Assembly: GCA_018674495.1 (NCBI GenBank)
Contig: JABHAA010000058.1
Location: forward strand, 1-34,026
Reading direction: 5' to 3'
Origin: Rhodospirillaceae bacterium
GTDB lineage: Bacteria; Pseudomonadota; Alphaproteobacteria; Rhodospirillales; UBA2165
DNA: 34,026 nt
The position numbers and the translations under genes were made by a program. The first letter of the stretch is position 1, and the number at the start of each line of letters is the position of its first letter. Below, piece after piece: positions 24,726 to 33,370 of the stretch. The notes under the pieces are model-generated. The model ran no database searches, was not told the DNA's origin, and saw only the letters and a program-made list of their open reading frames with translations.

Positions 24726-25697
24726 ATGAGCACCTTCGAAACCTCATCGGACTGGACATTCGAGCGGCTCATGGCGCCGATGACTGCCCAAGAATTTTTT
24801 GCCGATTATTATAAGAAACAGCCTCTTTATCTGCCGGGTGAGAGGGATCGGTTCGCCTCTGTCATGTCGTTCGAAATAATAACTGCTCTGTTAAAACAAA
24901 CGGCGGTTTGGACGACGCGAAATCTGCAATTGGTCATGGACAAGCGCATCCTAGAGCCCCACGAATATGAGCAGAGCGCGGGCGCGCGTGCCGCCGCGGA
25001 ACATGCCTGGGTTGATTTTGGCAAGGCCGAAGCCTGGCTCAGGCAAGGCGCTTCATTGGTGCTCAATGAAATTGAAACCCTCGGTCCCGGGCTTGCCGCT
25101 ATCGCGGGCGTGCTTGGCAAGACGCCGGGCGGCAAGGTTCAGGCAAATCTATATTATTCGCACCGGGCGCATCAGGCGTTTGATGTCCATTTCGATGCTC
25201 ATGATGTTTTTGCCTTGCAGATTTCCGGTGAGAAGCGCTGGCGAATTTATCAACGCCATTTTGTTGATCCCATCGAGCACCCGGTGTTCAAGCAGCTTGA
25301 CCGGCAATTCCACTACGCCAACAAGGGTGCCATGGAAACTGAGGTGGTAATGAAGCCTGGTGATCTAATCTACCTGCCGAGCGGTTTTTATCATGAAGCC
25401 CTGACCGAGACGGATTTATCCATCCATGTTACTTACAATCCATCCTCGATGGTCGGGCTGGATGTCATATCAGCATTGTATGAAGCCGCCATCCACGACG
25501 AATTATTCCGCCAAGCCTTGCCCCAAGACGACGACGCCAAGCTGGCCCAGCGCCTGGCGGGGCTGCACGGCAAGTTTGGAGAGATTATTCGTGACCCGCA
25601 TTTCGTGGATTATTTGAAGCAAGTTATGGCTGAGTACACCTACGCCCACAACGAGATTTCGCTCCCAATCAGCGATAAGCCGGAAACGAAAACGTAA
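24726..25697 (+). CDS. JmjC/cupin_4-type 2-oxoglutarate oxygenase
   Basis: 323 residues. The Fe(II) triad is H155 and D157 in FDVHFDAHDVF and a later histidine, probably H223 in LPSGFYHEA. GEKRWRIY follows the first motif, as in the ribosomal oxygenases (RoxA/YcfD, MINA/NO66). The N terminus SDWTFERLMAPMTAQEFFADYYKK is the usual lead-in for this family, and a helical C-terminal extension follows residue 240. Members hydroxylate proteins such as ribosomal subunits. An AAGGCGAG site precedes the ATG. Being paired with a methyltransferase suggests both may modify one target; that is inference. Confidence 0.82.
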   Translation: MSTFETSSDWTFERLMAPMTAQEFFADYYKKQPLYLPGERDRFASVMSFEIITALLKQTAVWTTRNLQLVMDKRILEPHEYEQSAGARAAAEHAWVDFGKAEAWLRQGASLVLNEIETLGPGLAAIAGVLGKTPGGKVQANLYYSHRAHQAFDVHFDAHDVFALQISGEKRWRIYQRHFVDPIEHPVFKQLDRQFHYANKGAMETEVVMKPGDLIYLPSGFYHEALTETDLSIHVTYNPSSMVGLDVISALYEAAIHDELFRQALPQDDDAKLAQRLAGLHGKFGEIIRDPHFVDYLKQVMAEYTYAHNEISLPISDKPETKT

Positions 25698-25807
25698 ATT
25701 ATCCGCCGCGGGTCTCTAGGCACCGGCTCGGCTTGAGACTAGCCCCCCTTCGCTCTTCGAGCGGCACTACTTCGGCCTAACGGTTTCGTGCGCCTTACTG
25801 GCGTAAG

Positions 25808-25836
25808 CCACACGAAGCCCGAAGGGCGAAGTGTGG
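25808..25836 (-). other. hairpin overlapping the 3' end of tRNA-Ala
   Basis: CCACAC (25808-25813) pairs with GTGTGG (25831-25836), and GCCC (25817-25820) pairs with GGGC (25824-25827) inside, leaving GAA/GAA as a symmetric internal loop and GAA as the tip. On the transcript the 5' arm contains the last three bases of the tRNA (CCA). No T tract follows. It may guide 3' processing or end transcription weakly. Confidence 0.45.
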
Positions 25837-25909
25837 TGGAGCCGATCGGGATCGAACCGACGACCTCCACGTTGCGAACGTGGCGCTCTCCCAACTGAGC
25901 TACGGCCCC
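25834..25909 (-). tRNA. tRNA-Ala(CGC)
   Basis: 76 bases fold into a full cloverleaf on the minus strand: acceptor GGGGCCG with CGGCTCC, D arm AGCTCAGTTGGGAGAGC, anticodon stem CCACG/CGTGG with loop TTCGCAA (anticodon CGC, 25874-25876 on the plus strand), T arm GTCGGTTCGATCCCGAT, discriminator A and an encoded CCA end. It reads GCG codons. Confidence 0.95.
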
Positions 25910-25961
25910 AATTTGTCAGACCGGCGGGCTGGGTGCGCGCGCCGGGGAAAAAAGTGGCCGG

Positions 25962-25990
25962 ATAATGTGTCGCCGCCCCTGCACTGTCAA
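25962..25990 (-). promoter_or_regulatory. promoter of tRNA-Ala
   Basis: On the minus strand TTGACA (25985-25990) is followed after exactly 17 bases by CATTAT (25962-25967). The tRNA begins about 45 bases after the expected transcription start. The -35 box is a perfect consensus, the best promoter in the window. Confidence 0.7.
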
Positions 25991-26094
25991 GCCGCGTAAA
26001 TGAGGCGATGGTCACAGGCAATTCACTTGTCACGGCATCCGGCTGCGGTTAGGTTCCAGGAGCTTCACGCCGACAAGAACGCCCGGACAAATTC

Positions 26095-26382
26095 ATGCAA
26101 TCCATCTTGATTCTCGCCGATACCATCCTTGGTCTTTATATGTGGTGCATCATCATCGCCGCAGTGATGAGCTGGCTGAGCTATGGCGGTGTCATCAACA
26201 ACTCGAACCAGTTTGTCTCTATGATATCGAACTTCCTCTACCGGATTACCGAGCCTCTCATGCGCCCGATCCGCCGGTTTGTTCCGTCGATCAGCGGCAT
26301 TGATCTTTCGCCGATCGTGCTGATCCTGCTTATTTTCTTCCTGCGCAACCTCATTCGCGAATATGGCGGATCGATCCTCTGA
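26095..26382 (+). CDS. YggT family membrane protein
   Basis: 95 residues with two hydrophobic helices (about 6-27 and 70-85) around a conserved middle: NFLYRITEPLMRPIRRFVPS, the hallmark of YggT. YggT-type proteins in bacteria and chloroplasts are linked to envelope or thylakoid organisation and to osmotic or cation stress. It overlaps the next gene by 20 bases; the YggT-DUF167 pairing is widespread, which supports both calls. Confidence 0.92.
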   Translation: MQSILILADTILGLYMWCIIIAAVMSWLSYGGVINNSNQFVSMISNFLYRITEPLMRPIRRFVPSISGIDLSPIVLILLIFFLRNLIREYGGSIL

Positions 26383-26713
26383 TATCCCGTCGCCGCTAAC
26401 CATAAAAAGCGATGGTCTATGGGTGGCAATCCGTTTGACGCCAAAAGCTGCCACCGCAGGGATTGCCGGCATCATGACCGAAGCCGATGGGGCTGCCTGT
26501 ATCAAAGTCTCGGTGACTGCGGTTCCCGAAAACGGCAAGGCCAACGTGGCCTTGATCAAGCTTCTGGCGCGCCAATGGAAGACGCCGAAATCGCATATTT
26601 CCATCATCCGGGGATTGACCGGGCGGCGTAAAACCGTTTTGGTCTCCGGCGATCCAAAACAATTGTCGATGCGGCTGCAAGCATGGCTCGAAACCTTAGC
26701 CACCGCCCGATGA
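26363..26713 (+). CDS. DUF167 / YggU family protein
   Basis: 116 residues with the family core IRLTPKAATAGIAGI (about 23-37), VTAVPENGKANVALIKLLA (52-70) and ISIIRGLTGRRKTVLVSG. The small alpha/beta fold is known from structures, but its function is not settled. It overlaps the YggT gene upstream and lies 29 bases before folD, so the three probably share one transcript. Confidence 0.9.
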   Translation: MADRSSDIPSPLTIKSDGLWVAIRLTPKAATAGIAGIMTEADGAACIKVSVTAVPENGKANVALIKLLARQWKTPKSHISIIRGLTGRRKTVLVSGDPKQLSMRLQAWLETLATAR

Positions 26714-26742
26714 CCAATAACCGATAAAGAGGAGACGGCTTG

Positions 26743-27636
26743 ATGGCCGAAGCGAAACGAATAGACGGCAAGGTGTTTGCCGAAGGCTTGCGCGTACGTG
26801 TCGCCGAGCAGGTGCGCGATTTGAAGGAAAATCACAATATCTCGCCGGGCCTGGCGGTGGTGCTGGTAGGCAACGACCCGGCGTCCGAAATTTATGTGCG
26901 CAACAAGAACAAGATGTGCGGCGAAGCCGGCATAAAATCGTTCGAGCACAAGCTGCCGGACGAAACCACCCAGAAAGAGTTGCTGACCTTGATTGACGGG
27001 CTCAACTCGGATCCCGCCGTCAACGGCATCCTGGTGCAGCTACCGCTGCCAGATCATATCGATGAACAAGCGGTGCTGGCCAAGATTGATCCGGCCAAGG
27101 ACGTGGACGGCTTTCATGTCTTCAATGCCGGCAAGCTGGCCACCGGCGCGCCCGGCCTGGTTCCGTGCACGCCGCTCGGCTGTCTGATGCTGATCAAGGA
27201 TCAACTGGGCGATGATCTGTCGGGCAAGCGGGCCCTGGTGCTGGGCCGCTCCAACATCGTCGGAAAGCCGATGGCGGCTTTGCTTTTGCGCGAACACTGC
27301 ACCGTCACCATCGCCCATTCCCGCACCCAGGACCTGGCCGAAGAATGCGCGCGGGCGGATATACTGGTCGCTGCCGTGGGGCGCGCCAATATGGTCAAGG
27401 GCAACTGGATCAAACCGGGCGCCACGGTTATCGATGTGGGCATCAACCGATTGCCGCCCAACGACGAGGGCAAAAGCAAGCTGGCCGGCGATGTGGATTA
27501 TGGCGAAGCGGTCCAAGTCGCCGGCGCCGTAACGCCGGTCCCGGGCGGCGTCGGTCCCATGACCATTGCGTGTCTGTTGCGCAATACCGTGGTGGCTGCT
27601 TGCGCGCAGAACGATATCGAAGTTCCGGAAGTCTAA
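26743..27636 (+). CDS. folD: bifunctional methylenetetrahydrofolate dehydrogenase/cyclohydrolase FolD
   Basis: 297 residues. It converts 5,10-methylene-THF to 5,10-methenyl-THF (NADP) and then to 10-formyl-THF in the cytoplasm. The catalytic YxxxK is Y51-K55 in EIYVRNKNK, followed by VQLPLP and a DVDGFH segment. GRSNIVGKP binds NADP, and [11 protein letters not shown] closes the family signature. ATG 26743 is chosen because GAGGAG lies 8 bases upstream; a TTG just before is unlikely. Confidence 0.96.
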   Translation: MAEAKRIDGKVFAEGLRVRVAEQVRDLKENHNISPGLAVVLVGNDPASEIYVRNKNKMCGEAGIKSFEHKLPDETTQKELLTLIDGLNSDPAVNGILVQLPLPDHIDEQAVLAKIDPAKDVDGFHVFNAGKLATGAPGLVPCTPLGCLMLIKDQLGDDLSGKRALVLGRSNIVGKPMAALLLREHCTVTIAHSRTQDLAEECARADILVAAVGRANMVKGNWIKPGATVIDVGINRLPPNDEGKSKLAGDVDYGEAVQVAGAVTPVPGGVGPMTIACLLRNTVVAACAQNDIEVPEV

Positions 27637-27659
27637 TCGAAAATAAAGGGGTGAGGAAT

Positions 27660-28055
27660 ATGGCGGACACGATTGGGTTGGGACCGGACCAGATTTACCG
27701 CGATAATTTGGAAAGCGGCGAATTTAAAATCCAGCAATGTGCCGATTGCGAAAAATATGTGTTCTATCCGCGCCATCTTTGCCCCCACTGTGGATCATCC
27801 TCGTTGTTATGGAAATCGGCCAGCGGCCGCGCCCAGGTTTATTCTACCACGGTGGCCCGGCGCCGGCCCGACCGGGGCGGCGATTACAATGTCTGCATTG
27901 TCGAGCTGGAAGAAGGGCCGCGCATGACGTCGCGCGTCGAGGGTATCGATCCGGATCAGGTGACTATCGGCATGGCACTGAGACATGCCATTGCCGACGG
28001 CGGCGATGCAGGGCCGTTCATCGTTTTCAATCCAGACAATTCCGGGGAGGCCTAA
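27660..28055 (+). CDS. DUF35 (zinc ribbon/OB-fold) protein, thiolase partner
   Basis: 131 residues. An N-terminal zinc ribbon has four cysteines (C27, C30, C41, C44 in CADCEKYVFYPRHLCPHC), followed by an OB-fold with SGRAQVYSTT and PDRGGDYNVCIVELEEG. DUF35 proteins form stable complexes with thiolase-superfamily enzymes and feed or hold acyl-CoA substrates. Start ATG 27660, with an AAAGGGG tract about 8 bases upstream. The thiolase homologue starts 3 bases after its stop, strongly suggesting a complex. Confidence 0.88.
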   Translation: MADTIGLGPDQIYRDNLESGEFKIQQCADCEKYVFYPRHLCPHCGSSSLLWKSASGRAQVYSTTVARRRPDRGGDYNVCIVELEEGPRMTSRVEGIDPDQVTIGMALRHAIADGGDAGPFIVFNPDNSGEA

Positions 28056-28058
28056 ACC

Positions 28059-29192
28059 ATGCGCGGTAAAACAGCGATTGTCGGCGCCGGCCTGTCGGAG
28101 TTTGGTGAGGTTCCCGGCTGGGGCCATTTCGAATTGATGGCGCAAGCGGTCGAGCGGGCTCTGGACGATGCCGGGCTCAAAAAGAACGATATCGACGGGG
28201 TGTTTGCGGCGCTCAGCCCGGCCGGGCTGGTGTCGGCGACCGTGTCGGAATATCTGGGGCTGCACCCCAAGGTGCTGGAAGGCACCATGCTAGGCGGCTC
28301 GTCGTTCATTAATTTCGTGCAGTGGGCGGCTTTGGCCCTGGACGCTGGCCTTTGCGAGGTGGCGCTCATCACCTATGGCAGCAACGCGCGCTCCGGCGGG
28401 CGCCGGCCGGGCGGCATGGTGCCGACGCCTTACGAGGCGATTTACGATATGCGGCTGGTCAACGGCTACGCCCTTGCCGCCGCCCGCCACATGCACCAAT
28501 ACGGAACCACCCGCGTCCAGCTGGCCGAGATTGCTGTGGCGGCGCGCGGCTGGGCGGCAAAAAACCCCAAAGCCATGGTGCGGGATGCGCTGAGCATCGA
28601 CGATGTCTTAAGCGCCCGTATGGTGTCCGATCCACTCACCGTGTCCGATTGCTGTCTGATCACCGATGGCGCCGGAGCGCTGATCATGACCCGCGCCGAC
28701 CGGGCTAAGGATTTTCCCAATAAGCCGGCCTATGTGCTCGGCGTGGCGGCCGATGCCAGCCACGACCAGATCGCCCAGATGGAGGATTTGACCGTGACCG
28801 GTGCCGCCCGCTCCGGCCCCCGGGCTTATGAAATGGCCGGCATGGGACCATCGGATATGGACGTGTTGGAACTCTATGACGCCTTCACCATCAATACGTT
28901 GTTGTTCCTGGAAGATTTGGGATTCTGCAAAAAAGGCGAGGGCGGCGGCTTTGTCGAAGGTGGGCACATCGCGCCCGGCGGCGGATTGCCGGTCAACACC
29001 AACGGCGGCGGATTGTCCTGCGTGCATCCGGGCATGTATGGCATTTTCCTGCTTGCCGAAGCGGTCGAGCAATTGCGCGGCACCGCGGGCGCCCGCCAGA
29101 TAGATGGCGCCGAAACCGCCTTGGTGCACGGCAACGGCGGCACTCTGTCGACCCAGGTTACGGCGATCCTCGGCACCGAAAACACCCTTTGA
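28059..29192 (+). CDS. thiolase-superfamily protein without nucleophilic cysteine (lipid-transfer type)
   Basis: 377 residues with the thiolase fold: an N-terminal VGAGLSEFGEVPG and a C-terminal NTNGGGLSCVHPGMYG. The position of the acylated cysteine (CxS in true thiolases) falls on glycine in LGGSS (about G80), and the C-terminal cysteine motif reads HGNGGT. The family histidine is present (H323). Tyrosines (for example Y273 in ELYDAF) are available, as in the aldolase-type members such as Ltp2, which also pair with DUF35 proteins. It should therefore act as an acyl-CoA-binding or aldolase-type enzyme, not a thiolase; this is inference. Confidence 0.85.
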   Translation: MRGKTAIVGAGLSEFGEVPGWGHFELMAQAVERALDDAGLKKNDIDGVFAALSPAGLVSATVSEYLGLHPKVLEGTMLGGSSFINFVQWAALALDAGLCEVALITYGSNARSGGRRPGGMVPTPYEAIYDMRLVNGYALAAARHMHQYGTTRVQLAEIAVAARGWAAKNPKAMVRDALSIDDVLSARMVSDPLTVSDCCLITDGAGALIMTRADRAKDFPNKPAYVLGVAADASHDQIAQMEDLTVTGAARSGPRAYEMAGMGPSDMDVLELYDAFTINTLLFLEDLGFCKKGEGGGFVEGGHIAPGGGLPVNTNGGGLSCVHPGMYGIFLLAEAVEQLRGTAGARQIDGAETALVHGNGGTLSTQVTAILGTENTL

Positions 29193-29282
29193 TTCCTGGT
29201 AGTAACGAAGAATTAAGGTTGCCAAGGGATATATGCTATATTGGAAAAATCGGTGCGGATTGCCGGGCGGAGATGAATAGCC

Positions 29283-30479
29283 GTGGACGTTGCGGAAACT
29301 ATCGATATTGGGGATATCTTATCGACCATCGCTTCGGTTCCGCCGGACGCCGATAAAGATGCCCTTTTGGCCGCCATTGATCAGACCGTCGATAGTGTCA
29401 TCGCCGGCATGGACAGCCTGGAAGGCGAAGCGCCGCCGGCGGACCTCCTAAAGGCGGCCCAGGTTACCATCGGATTTTTGCAGGCCTGCGGTGAATTGGG
29501 CGATGATGATTTTCGGGCCCACATCAAAACCCGCGCCGGCGAGCTGCAAGAAGAGTTCGTGGCGGCGGCGGCCGGCGGCGGCGCCGAGGAGGTGGAAAAA
29601 CCCACTCACGATAATTTCGAAGACGCCTTCACCGATTATTTTTGTGAATTTATTCTGTCCAGGCTGGAACCCTTCCATCTGGAAGAGAGCGAGGCGCCGT
29701 TCCCTTACGTGCTCAACCCGGCCTTTTCCGAAGCCCTGGAAAAAGCCATCCGCGATCAGGTCTTGCCCGATATATTGTCACATAGACGGGTGCGCGGCTT
29801 GGCCGACAGTGTCTCCCAGGAAAATCTCCATAAACGTTTTTTCTTCGCCGAGTTCTCCAAGGACGAGGAAGACAACGTGGTCCGGCTTTTGTGGACCAAC
29901 GCCATGCGCGATTTCGCTGCCGTAATCTATTCGGCCGATCAGGCGGCCGAGGTCAGCGACAAAAAAGCCAAGAAGAAAAAGCGTGGGTTTTTCAAAAAGA
30001 AAGACGCCACGCCGCCTCAAAAATCGGTCAGCAACCGGGGCGCCAAGGCCGAGGCGTTTTGGAAAACGCTTAGCGATGGCGCCAAGGAACATGGCTATGA
30101 TGCGCCCAAGCCAGAGGACATGGATCTGTTCGAGGCGTTGATGGATTACAAGCTCGCCGACATCGACGAGAACAAAACGGCCATCCGCCAGCTATTGATC
30201 CAGGAAAAGGCGCCAGTCGATGACGACCACGGCCGCGAGGGCGCCACCCGCGATCACTTGTACAAGCTGGTCGATCGCATGGTGCCCCATTGCGGCGAAT
30301 TGATCACCCTTTGGGCCTACCATGCCTACCGGGACATATTCCGGGCCGATATCCTGCGCTCGTTCATCGCCGGCCAGGGTACCTCGGACGATCAGCGCAA
30401 GCGCAAAATCCCAATGTTCTGGCGCTGGTGCGAAGACGATATCCGCGCCGCCATGGCCCGCGACGACGAAGACGAATAG
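29283..30479 (+). CDS. hypothetical protein, two helical parts joined by a lysine-rich linker
   Basis: 398 residues, unrecognised. It begins at GTG 29283 with GGAG about 12 bases upstream. Residues 1-100 are acidic and helical. Residues 110-222 form a second block (PYVLNPAFSEALEKAIRDQV, FFFAEFSKDEEDNVV), then a basic linker (227-248, nearly half lysine) and a C-terminal block with KLVDRMVPHCGELITLWAYH and PMFWRWCEDD. There is no signal peptide or membrane helix. The alternating charge fits a soluble protein binding nucleic acid or a protein partner. It stands alone between the thiolase and the VOC gene, and its stop lies 2 bases from the convergent VOC stop. Confidence 0.75.
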   Translation: MDVAETIDIGDILSTIASVPPDADKDALLAAIDQTVDSVIAGMDSLEGEAPPADLLKAAQVTIGFLQACGELGDDDFRAHIKTRAGELQEEFVAAAAGGGAEEVEKPTHDNFEDAFTDYFCEFILSRLEPFHLEESEAPFPYVLNPAFSEALEKAIRDQVLPDILSHRRVRGLADSVSQENLHKRFFFAEFSKDEEDNVVRLLWTNAMRDFAAVIYSADQAAEVSDKKAKKKKRGFFKKKDATPPQKSVSNRGAKAEAFWKTLSDGAKEHGYDAPKPEDMDLFEALMDYKLADIDENKTAIRQLLIQEKAPVDDDHGREGATRDHLYKLVDRMVPHCGELITLWAYHAYRDIFRADILRSFIAGQGTSDDQRKRKIPMFWRWCEDDIRAAMARDDEDE

Positions 30480-30481
30480 CT

Positions 30482-30907
30482 TTAAGCGTCTTCAGTCTGC
30501 TTGGAATTGGCATCCCGGTCGGCCCCAGATTCCGCATCCTGAAAGCCATGCACCGACAGATCAAACAAATTGCCTTCCGGATCAGCGCCCCGGTGTTCCG
30601 CATAGAGGCGGTTGGACGGGCGCTTCTTCGGGTCTTCCACCTTATGATCCATCAAGGTTTGCGAGGTGGCTTCCATATCGGCGATCTGAAAACCGAAATG
30701 GTTGATGCCGGGCGTCGATTCCCCTTGCAGGGTGCAGGGCAGGATCGCCAGGTTCAAATAGCCGTCGGTCATGTAGATGGCCGGCATGCCGTGCAGCCCC
30801 TCGGAGCGGTTCAGCACCTCCATCTCGAAGGCCTCTTCATAGAATTTTGCCAGCTTGTCCGGGTTCCTGGACATGATCGCCAGATGTTTGATTTTGGGTC
30901 TGCTCAT
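30482..30907 (-). CDS. VOC (glyoxalase/bleomycin resistance) family protein
   Basis: 141 residues with two beta-alpha-beta-beta-beta modules: HLAIMSRNPDKLAKFYEEAF at the start and GINHFGFQIADME in the middle, then AEHRGADPEGNLFDL with the metal-ligand-type glutamate and histidine region. Start ATG 30907 is fixed by a near-perfect AAAGGAGGCTGA site. An upstream in-frame ATG would add 39 residues without homology. The reaction is unknown; possible roles are dioxygenase, epimerase or lyase. It is divergent from the molybdenum hydroxylase gene and may share its regulation. Confidence 0.85.
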   Translation of the reverse strand: MSRPKIKHLAIMSRNPDKLAKFYEEAFEMEVLNRSEGLHGMPAIYMTDGYLNLAILPCTLQGESTPGINHFGFQIADMEATSQTLMDHKVEDPKKRPSNRLYAEHRGADPEGNLFDLSVHGFQDAESGADRDANSKQTEDA

Positions 30908-30946
30908 TGCTTCAGCCTCCTTTAAACTTTTGTGATTACCTCTGTT

Positions 30947-31012
30947 AGCATAGAACGGGTAGGGGTCTTGGTAAAAGGGTGCATTGCAATTGCGTGGAAA
31001 TATCTTTTTATA
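30947..31012. promoter_or_regulatory. divergent promoter pair (VOC / molybdenum hydroxylase)
   Basis: Minus strand: TTACCA (30969-30974) and TATGCT (30947-30952) are 16 bases apart, serving the VOC gene. Plus strand: TTGCAA (30984-30989) and TTTATA (31007-31012) are 17 bases apart, serving the hydroxylase gene. The two -35 boxes lie back to back 10 bases apart, so one regulator could affect both. Matches are moderate. Confidence 0.35.
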
Positions 31013-31038
31013 GCCGCTGTACATTAAGGAAACAGCAC

Positions 31039-33366
31039 ATGGCTCAATACGGCATCGGCCAGCCGGTCCGGCGCGAAGAAGATCCGCGCCATCTGAAGGG
31101 CGGCGGGCGCTTCATCAATGACAATAATCTGGCAGGCCAGCTGCACGCCTACTTGGTCCGCTCCACCCACGCCCACGCCGCCATCGGGCCTTTGGATATC
31201 CGCGCCGCCGCCGCTGCACCCGGCGTTGCCGCAGTTTTCACCGGCGAGGACGTGATTGCCGACGGCGTCGGCACGCCCAAGATGCAGGCGCCGCACAAAC
31301 GACCCGGCGGCGCGCCGCTGTTTCACCGGGCGCACCGGGGCCTGTCGGCGGGGTTTGTCAAATATGTGGGCGATCCCATCGCCATGGTTATTGCGGCAAG
31401 CCTGGATCAGGCCAAAGACGCCGCCGAATTGATCCAAGTTGATTACGATCCCTTGCCCTCGGTCAACGCAACGCACGTGGCGCTGGCCGATGGCGCGCCG
31501 GCGGTGTGGCCGGAGAACCCGGACAATATCGCCGGCATCTACGAGGTCGGCGACGAGGCCGCCACGGATGCGGCAATTGCGGGCGCCCACCACGTGGTCA
31601 AACGGCGCCTGGTGATCAACCGGGTCTACGCCCAATATATGGAGCCGCGCGGCGCCTTGGCGTCCTACGATGCGGCGGACGAGCGCTATACCCTTTATGT
31701 GGACATTCAGTATCCGCACCGGCTGCGCAACGTGCTGGCCGAAGATATTTTGAAGGTGCCGGAACAAAACATCCATATCATCGCCGGCGATATCGGCGGC
31801 GGCTTCGGTACCAAGGGCTGGCAATATCCGGAACACCGGCTGACCATGTGGGCGGCGCGCAAATTGGGCCGGCCGGTGAAATGGACTTGCGAGCGGTCCG
31901 AAGCGGTGATGGCCGACGAACATGGCCGCGACAATATTTCCGAGGCCGAGCTGGGCTTCGATGCGGATGGGAATATTACCGGTCTTCGCGTGCGTACCGT
32001 CGCCAATGTGGGCGCGTACGTATCATCGGTGCGCAATTTTCTGGCCACGTTTGGCTGCGTCGGTGGGCTTAATGGTGTCTATCGCATCCCCGCCGCGCAC
32101 GACCGGGTGACCTGCGTCAACACCAACATGAACGCCACCGCACCTTACCGGGGCGCAGGGCGCCCCGAAGCCATCTATGTGATCGAACGCATGATGGACG
32201 AAGCGGCGCTCGAGCTGGGCATCGATACGATCGAACTGCGCCGCCGCAATATCATCCCCGAAAGCGCTATGCCCTACGAGACGGCGCTGACCTTCACCTA
32301 TGATTGCGGCGCGTTCGAGAAAAACATGGATGATGTCTTGGCGCTGGCGAGTGTCGATGATCTGGCGGCGCGGCGCATTGATGCAGAGGCGCGCGGAAAA
32401 TTGCTCGGCTTCGGTTTCGCCAATGCCATCGAACAGGCTGCCGCGCCGGGGCTGGAATTTGCCGAGGTGCGTTTCAACGTCGCGGGCACCGCCACGATCC
32501 TGATGGGTACCAAGTCCCAAGGCCAGGGCCATGAAACCATGTACAAACAGATCGTCGCAGAACGCCTCGGTATGGATTATGCCGATGTCCGCGTGGTCGA
32601 CGGCGACACCGACAAGGTGAGTTACGGCAACGGCACGTCGGGCTCGCGCTCGGCGGTGCTTGGCGGCTCGTCATTGCATATTGCGCTCGGCAAGGTCATC
32701 GATAAAACCAAGCGCATCGCCGCACATATGCTGGAAGCGGCAGAGGGTGACGTGGAATTCGAAAATGGCCGCTTTACCATCACCGGCACCGACAAGTCGC
32801 TGGACTTCAACGATGTTGCCCGCGCCGCTTATCAGCCCGGAAAATTGCCCGCCGAGATTGAGCCGGGGCTGTACGAGACCGGCACTTTCCGCGCCACCAA
32901 GCGCACCTTTCCCAACGGTGCCCATACCTGCGAGGTGGAACTGGACCCGGAAACCGGCAAGGTGGACATTACTAATTATTGCGTCGCCGACGATGTGGGC
33001 ACGGTAATCAATCCGCTGACCCTGAAGGGCCAAATCCACGGCGGCATCGCCCAAGGAGCGGGCCAGATATTGATGGAACAAGTGGTCTTCGATGCCGATA
33101 GCGGCCAGTTATTGACCGGATCGTTCATGGACTACGCCATGCCCCGGGCCGATGATTTCGGCGCCATGAAAATCATCTCCAACCCGGTGCCGACGGCGAC
33201 CAACCCCTTGGGCGTCAAGGGCGCCGGCGAGGCGGGCACGGTCGGCGCCCTACCCGCCGTGATGAACGCTATCTTAGATGCCTTGCGCCAGGCGGGGGTT
33301 ACCGATCTGGACATGCCGGCGACGCCGGAGCGAGTCTGGCAAGCCATTCAGGAGGCCAAGGCTTAA
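31039..33366 (+). CDS. xanthine dehydrogenase-family molybdopterin-binding large subunit
   Basis: 775 residues. It shows the aldehyde oxidase/xanthine dehydrogenase a/b hammerhead N terminus, the GGGFGTKG loop (about 254-261), PYRGAGRPE (which differs from the AYRCSFR of carbon monoxide dehydrogenase) and the active-site glutamate E731 in GAGEAG. It would hydroxylate an aldehyde or heterocycle using molybdopterin cytosine dinucleotide. AAGGA precedes ATG 31039. The usual small [2Fe-2S] and medium FAD subunits are not adjacent; the TauE gene follows directly. The substrate is unknown. Confidence 0.9.
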   Translation: MAQYGIGQPVRREEDPRHLKGGGRFINDNNLAGQLHAYLVRSTHAHAAIGPLDIRAAAAAPGVAAVFTGEDVIADGVGTPKMQAPHKRPGGAPLFHRAHRGLSAGFVKYVGDPIAMVIAASLDQAKDAAELIQVDYDPLPSVNATHVALADGAPAVWPENPDNIAGIYEVGDEAATDAAIAGAHHVVKRRLVINRVYAQYMEPRGALASYDAADERYTLYVDIQYPHRLRNVLAEDILKVPEQNIHIIAGDIGGGFGTKGWQYPEHRLTMWAARKLGRPVKWTCERSEAVMADEHGRDNISEAELGFDADGNITGLRVRTVANVGAYVSSVRNFLATFGCVGGLNGVYRIPAAHDRVTCVNTNMNATAPYRGAGRPEAIYVIERMMDEAALELGIDTIELRRRNIIPESAMPYETALTFTYDCGAFEKNMDDVLALASVDDLAARRIDAEARGKLLGFGFANAIEQAAAPGLEFAEVRFNVAGTATILMGTKSQGQGHETMYKQIVAERLGMDYADVRVVDGDTDKVSYGNGTSGSRSAVLGGSSLHIALGKVIDKTKRIAAHMLEAAEGDVEFENGRFTITGTDKSLDFNDVARAAYQPGKLPAEIEPGLYETGTFRATKRTFPNGAHTCEVELDPETGKVDITNYCVADDVGTVINPLTLKGQIHGGIAQGAGQILMEQVVFDADSGQLLTGSFMDYAMPRADDFGAMKIISNPVPTATNPLGVKGAGEAGTVGALPAVMNAILDALRQAGVTDLDMPATPERVWQAIQEAKA

Positions 33367-33370
33367 ATTC

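Noticed and set aside
25767..26033. 88-codon minus-strand open frame across the tRNA.
   Set aside because: It contains the whole tRNA gene and its promoter, so it is not a real coding sequence.
29193..29282. Promoter-like TTGCCA and TATATT before the unrecognised 398-residue gene.
   Set aside because: The two boxes are only 12 bases apart, too close for a sigma-70 promoter; no better pair was found.
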